NCBI GenBank assembly: GCA_934317215.1
Contig: CAKREH010000003.1
Location: forward strand, 76,910 to 140,909
Direction of reading: 5' to 3'
DNA: 64,000 nt
Source: an uncultured Roseburia sp.
GTDB lineage: Bacteria > Bacillota > Clostridia > Lachnospirales > Lachnospiraceae
Every line of letters begins with the position of its first letter. The stretch's first letter is position 1. This document shows positions 29,729 through 37,971 of the stretch, in pieces. Position numbers and translations under genes: made by a program. The notes beneath the pieces are model-generated. The model saw only the letters and a list, made by a program, of their open reading frames with translations, ran no database searches and was not told the DNA's origin.

Positions 29729-31033
29729 TTATAAAATATCAATATATTCTCCTGCAAGTGCTTTGTTCATGCTTCGCACAGCACAGAATTTTCCACACAT
29801 GGAACAGGTATCCTCATGCTCCGGTTTTCTGCTGTTCCAGATTGCTTTTGCAGTTTCCGGGTCAATCGCACATTCCCACTGTGCATCCCAGTCTAAGACG
29901 CGTCTTGCATCTGCCATCTTATCATCGATCTCCCTCGCACCGCGGACACCCTTTGCAATATCTGCAGCATGTGCTGCAATCTTCGATGCAATGATTCCCT
30001 GTTTTACATCCTCCACATTCGGAAGTGCCAAATGTTCTGCCGGTGTGACATAGCATAAAAATGCTGCTCCGTTCTGTGCTGCGATCGCTCCGCCGATTGC
30101 GGATGTGATATGGTCATATCCTGGTGCAATATCAGTAACAAGCGGTCCTAACACATAAAACGGTGCACCCATGCAGATAGTCTGCTGAATCTTCATATTT
30201 GCTGCAATCTGATCCATCGGCATATGTCCCGGTCCTTCTACCATAACCTGTACATCTTTCTCCCATGCACGTTTTGTCAGCTCTCCAAGTCTTACTAACT
30301 CTTCGATCTGGCACACATCGGAGGCATCCGCAAGACATCCCGGACGGCAGGCATCTCCAAGTGAAATGGTAACATCATGCTCACGACAGATTTCAAGGAT
30401 TTCATCATAGTATTCATAAAACGGATTTTCCTCCCCCGTCATGCACATCCATGCAAATACAAGGGAACCTCCGCGGGAAACGATGTTCATTTTACGCTTA
30501 TGTTTTCTGATCTGCTCGATTGCTTTTCTTGTAATTCCGCAGTGCAGTGTCACAAAATCCACGCCATCTTCCGCATGCAGACGCACCACATCAATAAAAT
30601 CTTTTGCAGTCAGTGTCGCAAGATCTCTCTGGTAATGAATCACAGAATCATAGATTGGCACAGTACCGATCATTGCCGGACATTCTGCGGTCAGTTTTCT
30701 GCGGAATGGAATGGTATTGCCGTGTGAGGATAAATCCATGATGGCATGTGCTCCCATATTGACAGCTGCCATCACTTTCTCCATCTCCACATCATAATCC
30801 TTGCAGTCTCTCGATACACCAAGGTTGACATTGATTTTTGTGCGTAACATCGAGCCGACACCCTCCGGATCAATGCAGGTGTGATGTTTGTTGGCGCAGA
30901 TTGCTACTTTTCCCTCTGCTACAAGCGGCATCAGTTCTTCTGCGGTCATGCGCTCTTTTTTCGCTACGATCTCTAATTCTTTTGTCACAATGCCTCTGCG
31001 TGCGGCATCCATCTGTGTGGTATACTGTTCCAT
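29729..31033 (-). CDS. thiC: phosphomethylpyrimidine synthase
   Basis: 434 aa from ATG 31033 (MEQYTTQMDAARRGIVTKEL) with AAAGGAG upstream; longer frame rejected. Radical SAM enzyme converting AIR to HMP-P in thiamine synthesis. GDACRPGCLADASDVCQIEE, VMVEGPGHMPMDQI and the C-terminal CSMCGKFC cluster motif are intact. Short form lacking the N-terminal domain, typical of Clostridia. Controlled by the TPP riboswitch upstream. Confidence 0.95.
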   Translation of the reverse strand: MEQYTTQMDAARRGIVTKELEIVAKKERMTAEELMPLVAEGKVAICANKHHTCIDPEGVGSMLRTKINVNLGVSRDCKDYDVEMEKVMAAVNMGAHAIMDLSSHGNTIPFRRKLTAECPAMIGTVPIYDSVIHYQRDLATLTAKDFIDVVRLHAEDGVDFVTLHCGITRKAIEQIRKHKRKMNIVSRGGSLVFAWMCMTGEENPFYEYYDEILEICREHDVTISLGDACRPGCLADASDVCQIEELVRLGELTKRAWEKDVQVMVEGPGHMPMDQIAANMKIQQTICMGAPFYVLGPLVTDIAPGYDHITSAIGGAIAAQNGAAFLCYVTPAEHLALPNVEDVKQGIIASKIAAHAADIAKGVRGAREIDDKMADARRVLDWDAQWECAIDPETAKAIWNSRKPEHEDTCSMCGKFCAVRSMNKALAGEYIDIL

Positions 31034-31156
31034 ACGTTTTTCTCCTTTTTCGCATGGGGGACTGCCTGAGGCTCCGTTTACCAGACAGTAGTTCAAAGTT
31101 TAGCAAATGGATTCTCTACGTCAAACAGAACTCTTTGGCAAACAAATTCTCCACGT

Positions 31157-31190
31157 AAAAAAATCTCCTGCCGCAAGTGCGACAGGAGAT
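31157..31190 (-). terminator. riboswitch-linked terminator of thiC
   Basis: ATCTCCTGTCGCACTTGCGGCAGGAGAT then TTTTTTT on the minus strand. Lies between the TPP aptamer and thiC; expression platform for transcriptional attenuation. Confidence 0.85.
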
Positions 31191-31203
31191 AACATCTTCC
31201 CAA

Positions 31204-31310
31204 TACGCTCCCTACGACAGTATTAACTGACAGGTTCAAAGAGTCAGGTTTTAACCTTCTCAACTGCAATCCTACCGGGTATTCTCCCGGACATGCAGTC
31301 CCTCTGCGTT
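31204..31310 (-). promoter_or_regulatory. TPP riboswitch
   Basis: Minus strand carries the THI-box elements: GAGGGACTGCATG, TTGAGAAGG, TTTGAACCTGTCAGTTAATAC and CGTAGGGAGCG. Located directly upstream of thiC; represses transcription when thiamine pyrophosphate is bound. Confidence 0.92.
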
Positions 31311-31394
31311 GTTTTCTATTAACTTTTATCGACTCGTTCAGTCTATCCTAATCTATGGTAGTTGTCAACGCTTTTACGCTTTGCTCGTGTTAAA

Positions 31395-31735
31395 GTACAG
31401 TTTTACCCGCTGCTGTTCACACTTACAGTGTGACCAGCAACGATTACAGCCCATGAAAAGTGCCTCTTCGAGGCAGGGGCTGTAATCTCACAATAATATA
31501 CACTACGGCGCATAGCTTGACAGCAAGGTGTCAATCAAAAAAACCAAAGAACCACCTTTTAACATCCAGTCTCTATAAAGGACAAAGAGTCGCCTGCGAC
31601 TCTTTCGCGCTCGAGCGGTGCTGTTTACAGCTAACTTCTACTCCGCGAGATGCGCATCCCGCCCGGAGGGCTTTTTAATTCATAGGACGTACTTTCCTAT
31701 GAATCAAAAAAGACAGCCATTTGCTGTCTTTTTTA
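31395..31735. other. hairpin-rich intergenic block
   Basis: At least six near-perfect hairpins in 340 nt: TGCTG.TCACAC...GTGTGA.CAGCA; TTACAGCCC...GGGCTGTAA with an inner TGCCTC/GAGGCA; TTGACA/TGTCAA; AAAGAGTCG/CGACTCTTT; ATTCATAGGA/TCCTATGAAT; AAAAGACAGC/GCTGTCTTTT. A plus-strand terminator GCCC-GGA-GGGC-TTTTT lies at 31661-31676. No ORF with support. Could be one or more sRNAs or a pile of terminators. Confidence 0.5.
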
Positions 31736-31929
31736 GGAGAAGGTATTTTTACTATGGGGTATAGCAAAAACTATATATAATGTATTGGGGGGTTTTTACA
31801 GTGATTATAATAGCATGATTTTCTCAATAAGTGTTCACAAATGTTACAATTTTCTAATTTATTTTTTATGCATTATGCACAAATATTTTTCGTGACAATC
31901 CACAAAAACAACGGTGAATCTTCTACATT
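31736..31929. other. A+T-rich gap after sigH
   Basis: Short gap with TATATATAATG and GGGGGGTTTTTACAG. No gene seen; may contain a promoter. Confidence 0.25.
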
Positions 31930-32565
31930 TTACCTATTTTCTGATTCACAAAACGAATCTTTCATCTCCCGGATTTTTGCTTTGATACGGGAGAGCGCAT
32001 TATCAATGGATTTGGGTGATTTTCCCATTTTTTCCGCAATCTGCTGATAATGAAATCCCGCCAGATACTGGTCTAATACTTCCCTCTCCATCCTGCTTAA
32101 ATGCGCCCTGAGCTTCTCCCAGAACTGTGCCACACTTTCCTGATCAATCATCATCTGTTCCGGATTTCCGATTCCGTCCATTGTCAGCGTTTCCGCCAGT
32201 GGATATCCATTCTCACTGCTTTCTGAATAGAAAGAAACATAGGAATTGAGCGGCGCGTGTTTTTTCCGGTTCGACGCCTCAACTGCCTTGTACAGCTGCC
32301 TCGTAATACATAATTCTGCGAAATGAAAAAAAGATGTCTCTTTTGCGTCATCGTAATCCCTGATTGCCTTAAACAGACCGATCATTCCCTCCTGGATCAG
32401 GTCATCGGTATCCCCACCGATCAGAAATACTGCATTTGCCTTTTTGCGGACCAACGGCTTATATTTATCCAAAATATAATCCATGATCTTTCCGTCTGCA
32501 TCGCCGCTGTTTTTTAATGCCGCGATCAGCTGTTCGTCTGTCAAATCCTGATATGACTCTAACAT
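31930..32565 (-). CDS. sigH: RNA polymerase sigma-H (sporulation-type) factor
   Basis: 211 aa from ATG 32565 (MLESYQDLTDEQLIAALKNS) with GGGAGG upstream. The longer open frame upstream is the translation of an 18-bp minisatellite (RKHRSG repeats) and is rejected. Region 2: IGGDTDDLIQEGMIGLFKAI; region 4: AGFHYQQIAEKMGKSPKSID. Last gene of the cysE-cysS-mrnC-rlmB cluster as in Bacillus, but the yacP gene normally before sigH is absent. Confidence 0.9.
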   Translation of the reverse strand: MLESYQDLTDEQLIAALKNSGDADGKIMDYILDKYKPLVRKKANAVFLIGGDTDDLIQEGMIGLFKAIRDYDDAKETSFFHFAELCITRQLYKAVEASNRKKHAPLNSYVSFYSESSENGYPLAETLTMDGIGNPEQMMIDQESVAQFWEKLRAHLSRMEREVLDQYLAGFHYQQIAEKMGKSPKSIDNALSRIKAKIREMKDSFCESENR

Positions 32566-32611
32566 GTTCCTCCCAAGACTCCTGATACAATATCTATCAC
32601 TATGATATCTT

Positions 32612-32745
32612 CTATCGCTGCGGTGTTTTCTACCGCTGTGGTGTTCTCTACCGCTGCGGTGTTTTCTATCGCTGTGGTGTTTTCTATCGCTGTGGTGTTT
32701 TCTACCGCTGCGGTGTTTTCTACCGCTGCGGTGTTTTCTACCGCA
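32612..32745. repeat. 18-bp minisatellite, about 7 copies
   Basis: Unit GAAAACACCGCAGCGGTA on the minus strand (18 bp) with a few substitutions, running from the last codons of rlmB to 45 bp before sigH. Each unit contains the small palindrome ACCGC.GCGGT. Copy number probably varies between strains. Confidence 0.9.
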
Positions 32746-33478
32746 TGCGCTGTCTGACGATCTCATAGGCAAGCACACCTGCTGCCACCGATGCATTCAG
32801 CGAATCAATGTCCCCTTTCATCGGAATGGATGCGACAAAATCACAGTTCTCGCGCACCAGTCTGCCAACACCCTCACCTTCGCTGCCGATTACAAGACCG
32901 ATCGGTCCTTTCAGGTCAAGATCATACATGCAGGTTCCATCCATGTCTGCACAGACAAACCACATTCCTTTGTCCTTTAACTCTTTCATTGTCGCAGTCA
33001 GATTTGTCACCTTCGCAACCGGTGTATAATTGATTGCTCCGGCAGATGTCTTTGCAACTGTAGCAGTCAGCCCAACTGCGCGGCGTTTTGGAATAATGAC
33101 ACCGTGCGCACCGGCAAGATTTGCCGTACGGATGATGGCACCAAGGTTATGCGGATCTTCGATATTATCCAGAATAAATAAAAATGGAGACTCACCTTTT
33201 TCCTCTGCCAGTTTTAACATATCCTCCACCTCGGCATACTCATATGCCGCAGCAACTGCGATCACACCCTGGTGTTTTTTTGTCTCAGAAAGCTGATCTA
33301 AGCGCTCTTTTTCCACAAAATGTACGATCGTATCATGTTTTTTTGCCTCTCTGACAATTGTGCGCACCGGACCATCCTGACAGCCGTCTAACACAAATAA
33401 TTTATCAATTGTTTTTCCGGAACGGAATGCCTCTAACACGGCATTGCGTCCCTCTATTTTCAGTTCTTCGAAGCCCAT
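32738..33478 (-). CDS. rlmB: 23S rRNA 2'-O-ribose methyltransferase RlmB (TrmH family)
   Basis: 246 aa. N-terminal substrate-binding part (EGRNAVLEAFRSG), SPOUT domain motifs DNIEDPHNLGAIIRTANLAG, VIGSEGEGVGRLVRE and IPMKGDIDSLNASVAAGVLA all present. Methylates a 23S rRNA guanosine (G2251 type). The stop lies inside the start of the 18-bp repeat array. Start 13 bases after mrnC. Confidence 0.92.
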   Translation of the reverse strand: MGFEELKIEGRNAVLEAFRSGKTIDKLFVLDGCQDGPVRTIVREAKKHDTIVHFVEKERLDQLSETKKHQGVIAVAAAYEYAEVEDMLKLAEEKGESPFLFILDNIEDPHNLGAIIRTANLAGAHGVIIPKRRAVGLTATVAKTSAGAINYTPVAKVTNLTATMKELKDKGMWFVCADMDGTCMYDLDLKGPIGLVIGSEGEGVGRLVRENCDFVASIPMKGDIDSLNASVAAGVLAYEIVRQRMR

Positions 33479-33490
33479 TACTCTCTCCTT

Positions 33491-33931
33491 TTACATTTTA
33501 AGTGCAAGTTCGTCCACACCGGTCTTTACCAGTTCCACCAGACGTTCAAACTCATCTTTTAAATACAGGTATCCCATCAGCGCCTCAAATCCGGTTGCTT
33601 TCCGGTAATCTGACATCGTGGCATTTTTTGCCATCGTCGGTGACTTTGCATTTCTGCCACGGCGGTATACTTCTGCTTCTTCCTCCGTCAACATTGGAAG
33701 TATTTTTTCGATCATTTCCGCCTGTGTGTGTGCTTTTACAATCTGGCTTGTCCGCTTGTGAAGTTCCCCCGCTCTTGTGTTTCCTTTTCCGACAACGACA
33801 GAGCGGATTACCAGATCAAATATCCCATCTCCGATATACGCTAATGTCAGCGGTGAATAAGTCCGGATATCCACCTCACTGATTCCAAACTGTTCTTTAA
33901 TATAGGAATCTATCCCTTTCTGCATTGGCAT
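33491..33931 (-). CDS. mrnC: Mini-ribonuclease III
   Basis: 146 aa (MPMQKGIDSYIKEQFGISEV). RNase III domain without dsRBD: LAYIGDGIFDLVIRSVVV, GFEALMGYLYLKDEFERL. Matures 23S rRNA in Firmicutes. Lies between cysS and rlmB as in Bacillus. Confidence 0.9.
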   Translation of the reverse strand: MPMQKGIDSYIKEQFGISEVDIRTYSPLTLAYIGDGIFDLVIRSVVVGKGNTRAGELHKRTSQIVKAHTQAEMIEKILPMLTEEEAEVYRRGRNAKSPTMAKNATMSDYRKATGFEALMGYLYLKDEFERLVELVKTGVDELALKM

Positions 33932-33941
33932 TTCCTCTCTC

Positions 33942-35357
33942 TCACGCTTTGTGCCAGATCACGCCTTCTCGGGTATCTTTCAGTACAATGCCTTTTTCAA
34001 GCAGCTCATCACGGATTGCATCTGCTTTTGCGAAATCTTTTGCTTTCTTTGCTTCCTTGCGTTCTTCAATTTTTGCAAGTACATAGCTTTCTAATTCTGC
34101 ATCGATCTCCTCTTTTGTATCTGCCTGTGCCGCCGTCAGATTCAGGGATAATACTTTATCAAAATCATTGATCAGCGCAAGTTTTGTCTTATCATTCATA
34201 TCATCTTTGAGCAGATCGTAAATGATCGTGATCGCCATTGAGGTATTTAAATCGTTACTGACCGCATCCTCAAATTTTGCCTTGTATGCCTCAAATTTGT
34301 CCTGCTGAACCACTCCCTCATCCTTTAATTCCGCAATTCGTTTTGTCAGTTTCTTATAGGCAGCAGCCATGTTGTCTAACACCTCATAAGAGAACTCCAA
34401 CGGTTTTCTGTAATGGGACTGTAAACAGAACATACGGTATACGATCGGATCATATCCTTTTTCCTGCAGCAATGATACGGTAAGGAAATCCCCTTTGGAC
34501 TTACTCATTTTTCCGGATTTATCATTTAAATGCTGTACATGGAACCAGTATTTACACCATGTATGGCCAAGATAACTTTCGGACTGTGCGATCTCGTTGG
34601 TATGGTGTGGGAAAATATTATCCACGCCGCCGCAGTGGATATCTACATACTCACCCAGATGTTTCATGCTGATGCAGGAACACTCAATGTGCCATCCCGG
34701 GTAGCCGCCCCCCCACGGGCTATCCCATTTGAGTGCCTGATCCTCGAATTTGGATTTTGTAAACCAGAGTACAAAATCATTTTTATTTTTCTTGTTCACA
34801 TCTTCTTCTACGTCATCGCGGACACCGACTAACAGCTCTTTTTCACTCTGGGAAGAAAATACATAATAATCGTCTAATTTGGAAGTGTCAAAATAAACAT
34901 TTCCGCCTGCAGCATAAGCATAACCTTTTTCAAGCAGAACCTCGATCATGTGGATGAACTCCGGAATACAGTTCGTTGCCGGCTCCACAACATCCGGAGT
35001 CTTGATATTTAACTTTTTACAGTCACTAAAGAATGCGTCCGTATAATATTTTGCGATCTCCATCACTGTTTTGTGCTCTCTTTTTGCACCTTTTAGCATT
35101 TTATCTTCCCCGGTATCTGCATCGGAGGATAAATGTCCAACATCCGTGATATTCATGACACGTTTCACATCATATCCGACGTAGCGGAGTGATTTCTCTA
35201 ATACATCCTCCATGATATAACTTCTGAGATTGCCGATATGGGCAAAATGATACACCGTCGGTCCACAGGTGTACATACCGATCCTGCCATCCTCGTGAGG
35301 GATCACGGTCTCTACTTTTCTTGTTAATGTGTTGTAAAATTGAAATTTATTTTCCAT
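33942..35357 (-). CDS. cysS: cysteinyl-tRNA synthetase
   Basis: 471 aa from ATG 35357 (MENKFQFYNTLTRKVETVIP); the upstream extension lacks an RBS. Class I motifs HFAHIGNLRSY and GKMSKSKGDFLT, zinc ligands in MYTCGPTVY and HIECSCISMKHLG. Cotranscribed with cysE behind a cysteine T-box. Confidence 0.95.
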   Translation of the reverse strand: MENKFQFYNTLTRKVETVIPHEDGRIGMYTCGPTVYHFAHIGNLRSYIMEDVLEKSLRYVGYDVKRVMNITDVGHLSSDADTGEDKMLKGAKREHKTVMEIAKYYTDAFFSDCKKLNIKTPDVVEPATNCIPEFIHMIEVLLEKGYAYAAGGNVYFDTSKLDDYYVFSSQSEKELLVGVRDDVEEDVNKKNKNDFVLWFTKSKFEDQALKWDSPWGGGYPGWHIECSCISMKHLGEYVDIHCGGVDNIFPHHTNEIAQSESYLGHTWCKYWFHVQHLNDKSGKMSKSKGDFLTVSLLQEKGYDPIVYRMFCLQSHYRKPLEFSYEVLDNMAAAYKKLTKRIAELKDEGVVQQDKFEAYKAKFEDAVSNDLNTSMAITIIYDLLKDDMNDKTKLALINDFDKVLSLNLTAAQADTKEEIDAELESYVLAKIEERKEAKKAKDFAKADAIRDELLEKGIVLKDTREGVIWHKA

Positions 35358-35399
35358 AAATAATGTATGCTCCTTTTCCATATCACTTATTCCATATTT

Positions 35400-36083
35400 T
35401 TATTTATTTGTACCGGCACTTAAAATCCGGACTGCCTGTTCTAAATCAAGCACACGGTTGACCAGTTCTGCATTTTCTCTCTGCAGCACATTGATGTCCT
35501 CTTTGACCGGATCTGGCAGATGACACTGATCCATATCACTCCGCGGCATCTTCACATTGTCACGTTTTACGATTCTTCCCGGAACACCAACTACGGTACA
35601 GTTTGGCGGCACTTCCTCTATGACCACACTTCCCGCTCCGATCTTGGAATTTTCTCCAATGGTGAATGAACCGATGATCTTTGCACCCGCACTGATCATA
35701 ACGTTATCCCCAATCGTCGGATGACGTTTTCCGGTCTCTTTTCCGGTACCGCCTAGTGTCACACCCTGATACAGAGTAACATTGTCCCCAACGATCGCCG
35801 TCTCTCCAATGATCACACCACTTCCGTGATCAATAAAAAATCCTTTCCCGATCGTTGCTCCCGGATGTATCTCAATTCCTGTTTTTCTCGCTGCCCGCTG
35901 TGAAATAAATCTCGCCCAGAAGAAATGTCCTTTTAAATACAGCTTATGCGCACGTCTGTAGCTCAACATAACCCGAAAACTCGGGTAAAGCAATACCTCC
36001 ATCGGCGATTTGATCGCCGGGTCACGCTCCTTTATCACTGTAAATTCTTCCTTAATATGACTGATGATTCCCAAAACTGGCAT
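35400..36083 (-). CDS. cysE: serine O-acetyltransferase
   Basis: 227 aa. Short N-terminus then left-handed beta-helix hexapeptide repeats (GATIGKGFFIDHGSGVIIGE, VTLYQGVTLGGTGKETGKRH, GDNVMISAGAKIIGSFTIGE) and a C-terminal leucine-rich tail. First step of cysteine synthesis. Under T-box control. Confidence 0.93.
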   Translation of the reverse strand: MPVLGIISHIKEEFTVIKERDPAIKSPMEVLLYPSFRVMLSYRRAHKLYLKGHFFWARFISQRAARKTGIEIHPGATIGKGFFIDHGSGVIIGETAIVGDNVTLYQGVTLGGTGKETGKRHPTIGDNVMISAGAKIIGSFTIGENSKIGAGSVVIEEVPPNCTVVGVPGRIVKRDNVKMPRSDMDQCHLPDPVKEDINVLQRENAELVNRVLDLEQAVRILSAGTNK

Positions 36084-36139
36084 CCCCTTTCCTTAACCAA
36101 ATAATAGAATGTACGCTCCGCGAACATTCCATTATCATG

Positions 36140-36395
36140 AAAAACGGATCATTTCATCTCTAAGAGACGAAATGATCCGTGGTTCCACTCTAACTTAAGG
36201 ATCTTTTGATCCTCACTCAATACACTTAACGCGTGTTACTCGTATCCGGATACTGTACTGGCAGACAAACCGTTTCCCCGGACAGGCTCACGGAGGCACT
36301 TCGGAAATCTCTTTCTGAAAACTGCTTGCAGCCGATGGCAGTTTCTCTCTGTCAGCACTCTGATTTCTTACTCTTCCCGCTCAACGCCCTTATCA
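36140..36395 (-). promoter_or_regulatory. T-box riboswitch (cysteine)
   Basis: Minus strand: stem I with specifier region CGGCTGCAAGCAG (TGC codon, Cys), the T-box sequence AGAGTGGAACCACGG, and an intrinsic terminator ACGGATCATTTC...GAAATGATCCGT-TTTT (36140-36180). Senses uncharged tRNA-Cys and controls cysE-cysS. Confidence 0.9.
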
Positions 36396-36576
36396 TATTT
36401 TACTGGTAAGTTTATTTGCTTACTCTAGTTTATGCACTTACCCCCGATTTGTCAACGGTTTTATTTTTTCTCAGTCTTTTTCTCATTGCACACAACCATT
36501 TTCCATGTTACATTATAGATAGTATCCTGTGGTTTCCAGGGGGATAATTTATAACTGATACGAAGGATTTTTTAAT

Positions 36577-37884
36577 ATGGAACAGTCAAAAGAAACTCTG
36601 CTAATCGTAGATGATTCGCGCTTACAGCGTGCTGTTTTAAATGAAATATTCTCTCCGAGCTTCAATATTCTTGAAGTATCTTCCGGTGAGGAATGTCTGC
36701 AGATGATCAAAGATAAAAAAAATATGATCGACCTTGTCCTTTTAGATCTTGTCATGCAGGGAATGGATGGTTTCGATGTTTTAAAACACCGCCAGGAAAT
36801 GCCGGAGTTTAAACAAATTCCAGTCGTGGTTCTGACAACCACCGACACTCCGGAAGTACAGACGAAAGCTTTCGAATTAGGCGCAAGCGACTTTATCAGT
36901 AAACCCACTGAACCTGCCATTGCACGTTACCGTATTGACAATATTTTAAAGACGAACCGCAGACTGAATCATATTTTACAAAAACAGGAAGCTCTGCGGA
37001 TTAAATCAGAAGTGGATGAGATGACGCATCTGCTGAATAAGGCCACAGCAGAGCACGCCATTTCCCACATACTTTTATCCACTCCGGAAAAATTACACGC
37101 ATTGTTTGCCATAGATATCGACAATTTCAAAGCTGTCAATGACATCTTTGGGCATAAAATGGGCGATCATACAATCTCTGTCGTAGCCGGTATTCTTGCA
37201 TCTCATTTTTCCGGTTCCGACATTGTCGGACGCATCGGCGGAGACGAATTTGTTGCTTTTATGCGGGATATAGCCTCCAGACAGGCTGTCTATGAAAAAG
37301 CACAGGAACTTTTAGATGCAATTTTAGATAAAGAAGCTTTATCCATTCCTGAAAACGTTACGATCAGTATCGGTATTGCATTCACAGAGCCTTATGAAAC
37401 TTCCTACACAACACTTTTTCAGAAAGCTGACACTGCTTTGGATAATTCAAAAAAATCCGGGAAACAATGTTTTTCCGAATATGGTGTTTCTGCACATAAT
37501 CCAGACACTGCCATGAAAAATATTTTATTATATACACATTCCAGAAATGTTGCTTCCACTTTAAAATTTGCATATTCTTACCCGGACAGACTCATAAAAG
37601 TATCTTCCGTTACGGAAATACGCTATGCCATTATGGATAAAAATAACCATGTTCCTGCCGTTTTCATAGATGTATCCGAAACCGGAGATGATGGCAGGCA
37701 ATTGTGGGATGAATTAAGTCATGAGTCCTGGACTTCGTCAACTCCCATTATCGCAATCTGCAAAGAGGGTAATCTGACCCAGATTCGAAATGCCATATTA
37801 TCTGATCTGATCAATGATCTCATTTTTGAACCGATTGATGTGGAAAGCATAAAAAGACGTATCAAAAAACATCAAACCCTGTAA
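36577..37884 (+). CDS. response-regulator diguanylate cyclase with a third receiver-like domain
   Basis: 435 aa, the only large plus-strand host gene here. Residues 1-125 REC (IVDDSRLQRAVLNE, phospho-Asp in LVLLDLVMQGMDGFD), 150-310 GGDEF (IGGDEFVAFM intact; no RxxD I-site recognised), 315-435 a degenerate receiver-like domain (ILLYTHSRNVASTLKF, PAVFIDVSETGDDGRQLWDE). Makes cyclic di-GMP in response to a kinase. Flanked by divergent T-box and a shared terminator. Confidence 0.88.
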   Translation: MEQSKETLLIVDDSRLQRAVLNEIFSPSFNILEVSSGEECLQMIKDKKNMIDLVLLDLVMQGMDGFDVLKHRQEMPEFKQIPVVVLTTTDTPEVQTKAFELGASDFISKPTEPAIARYRIDNILKTNRRLNHILQKQEALRIKSEVDEMTHLLNKATAEHAISHILLSTPEKLHALFAIDIDNFKAVNDIFGHKMGDHTISVVAGILASHFSGSDIVGRIGGDEFVAFMRDIASRQAVYEKAQELLDAILDKEALSIPENVTISIGIAFTEPYETSYTTLFQKADTALDNSKKSGKQCFSEYGVSAHNPDTAMKNILLYTHSRNVASTLKFAYSYPDRLIKVSSVTEIRYAIMDKNNHVPAVFIDVSETGDDGRQLWDELSHESWTSSTPIIAICKEGNLTQIRNAILSDLINDLIFEPIDVESIKRRIKKHQTL

Positions 37885-37928
37885 AAAAAACGGTCAGATG
37901 TTACTTATCATTCATCTGACCGTTTTTT
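37883..37928. terminator. bidirectional terminator
   Basis: AAAAAAAACGGTCAGATG...CATCTGACCGTTTTTTT, 12-bp stem with A- and T-runs on both sides. Serves the diguanylate cyclase (+) and the surface protein (-). Confidence 0.9.
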
Positions 37929-37971
37929 TTCTTTCATCCGGTTTCTTTATCCGAACTATTTTTTATCTGAA

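Noticed and set aside
32612..32745. CRISPR array
   Set aside because: Head-to-tail 18-bp minisatellite without spacers and without cas genes.
32566..32796. N-terminal extension of SigH with RKHRSG repeats
   Set aside because: It is the translation of the 18-bp minisatellite; a clean ATG with GGGAGG exists at 32565.
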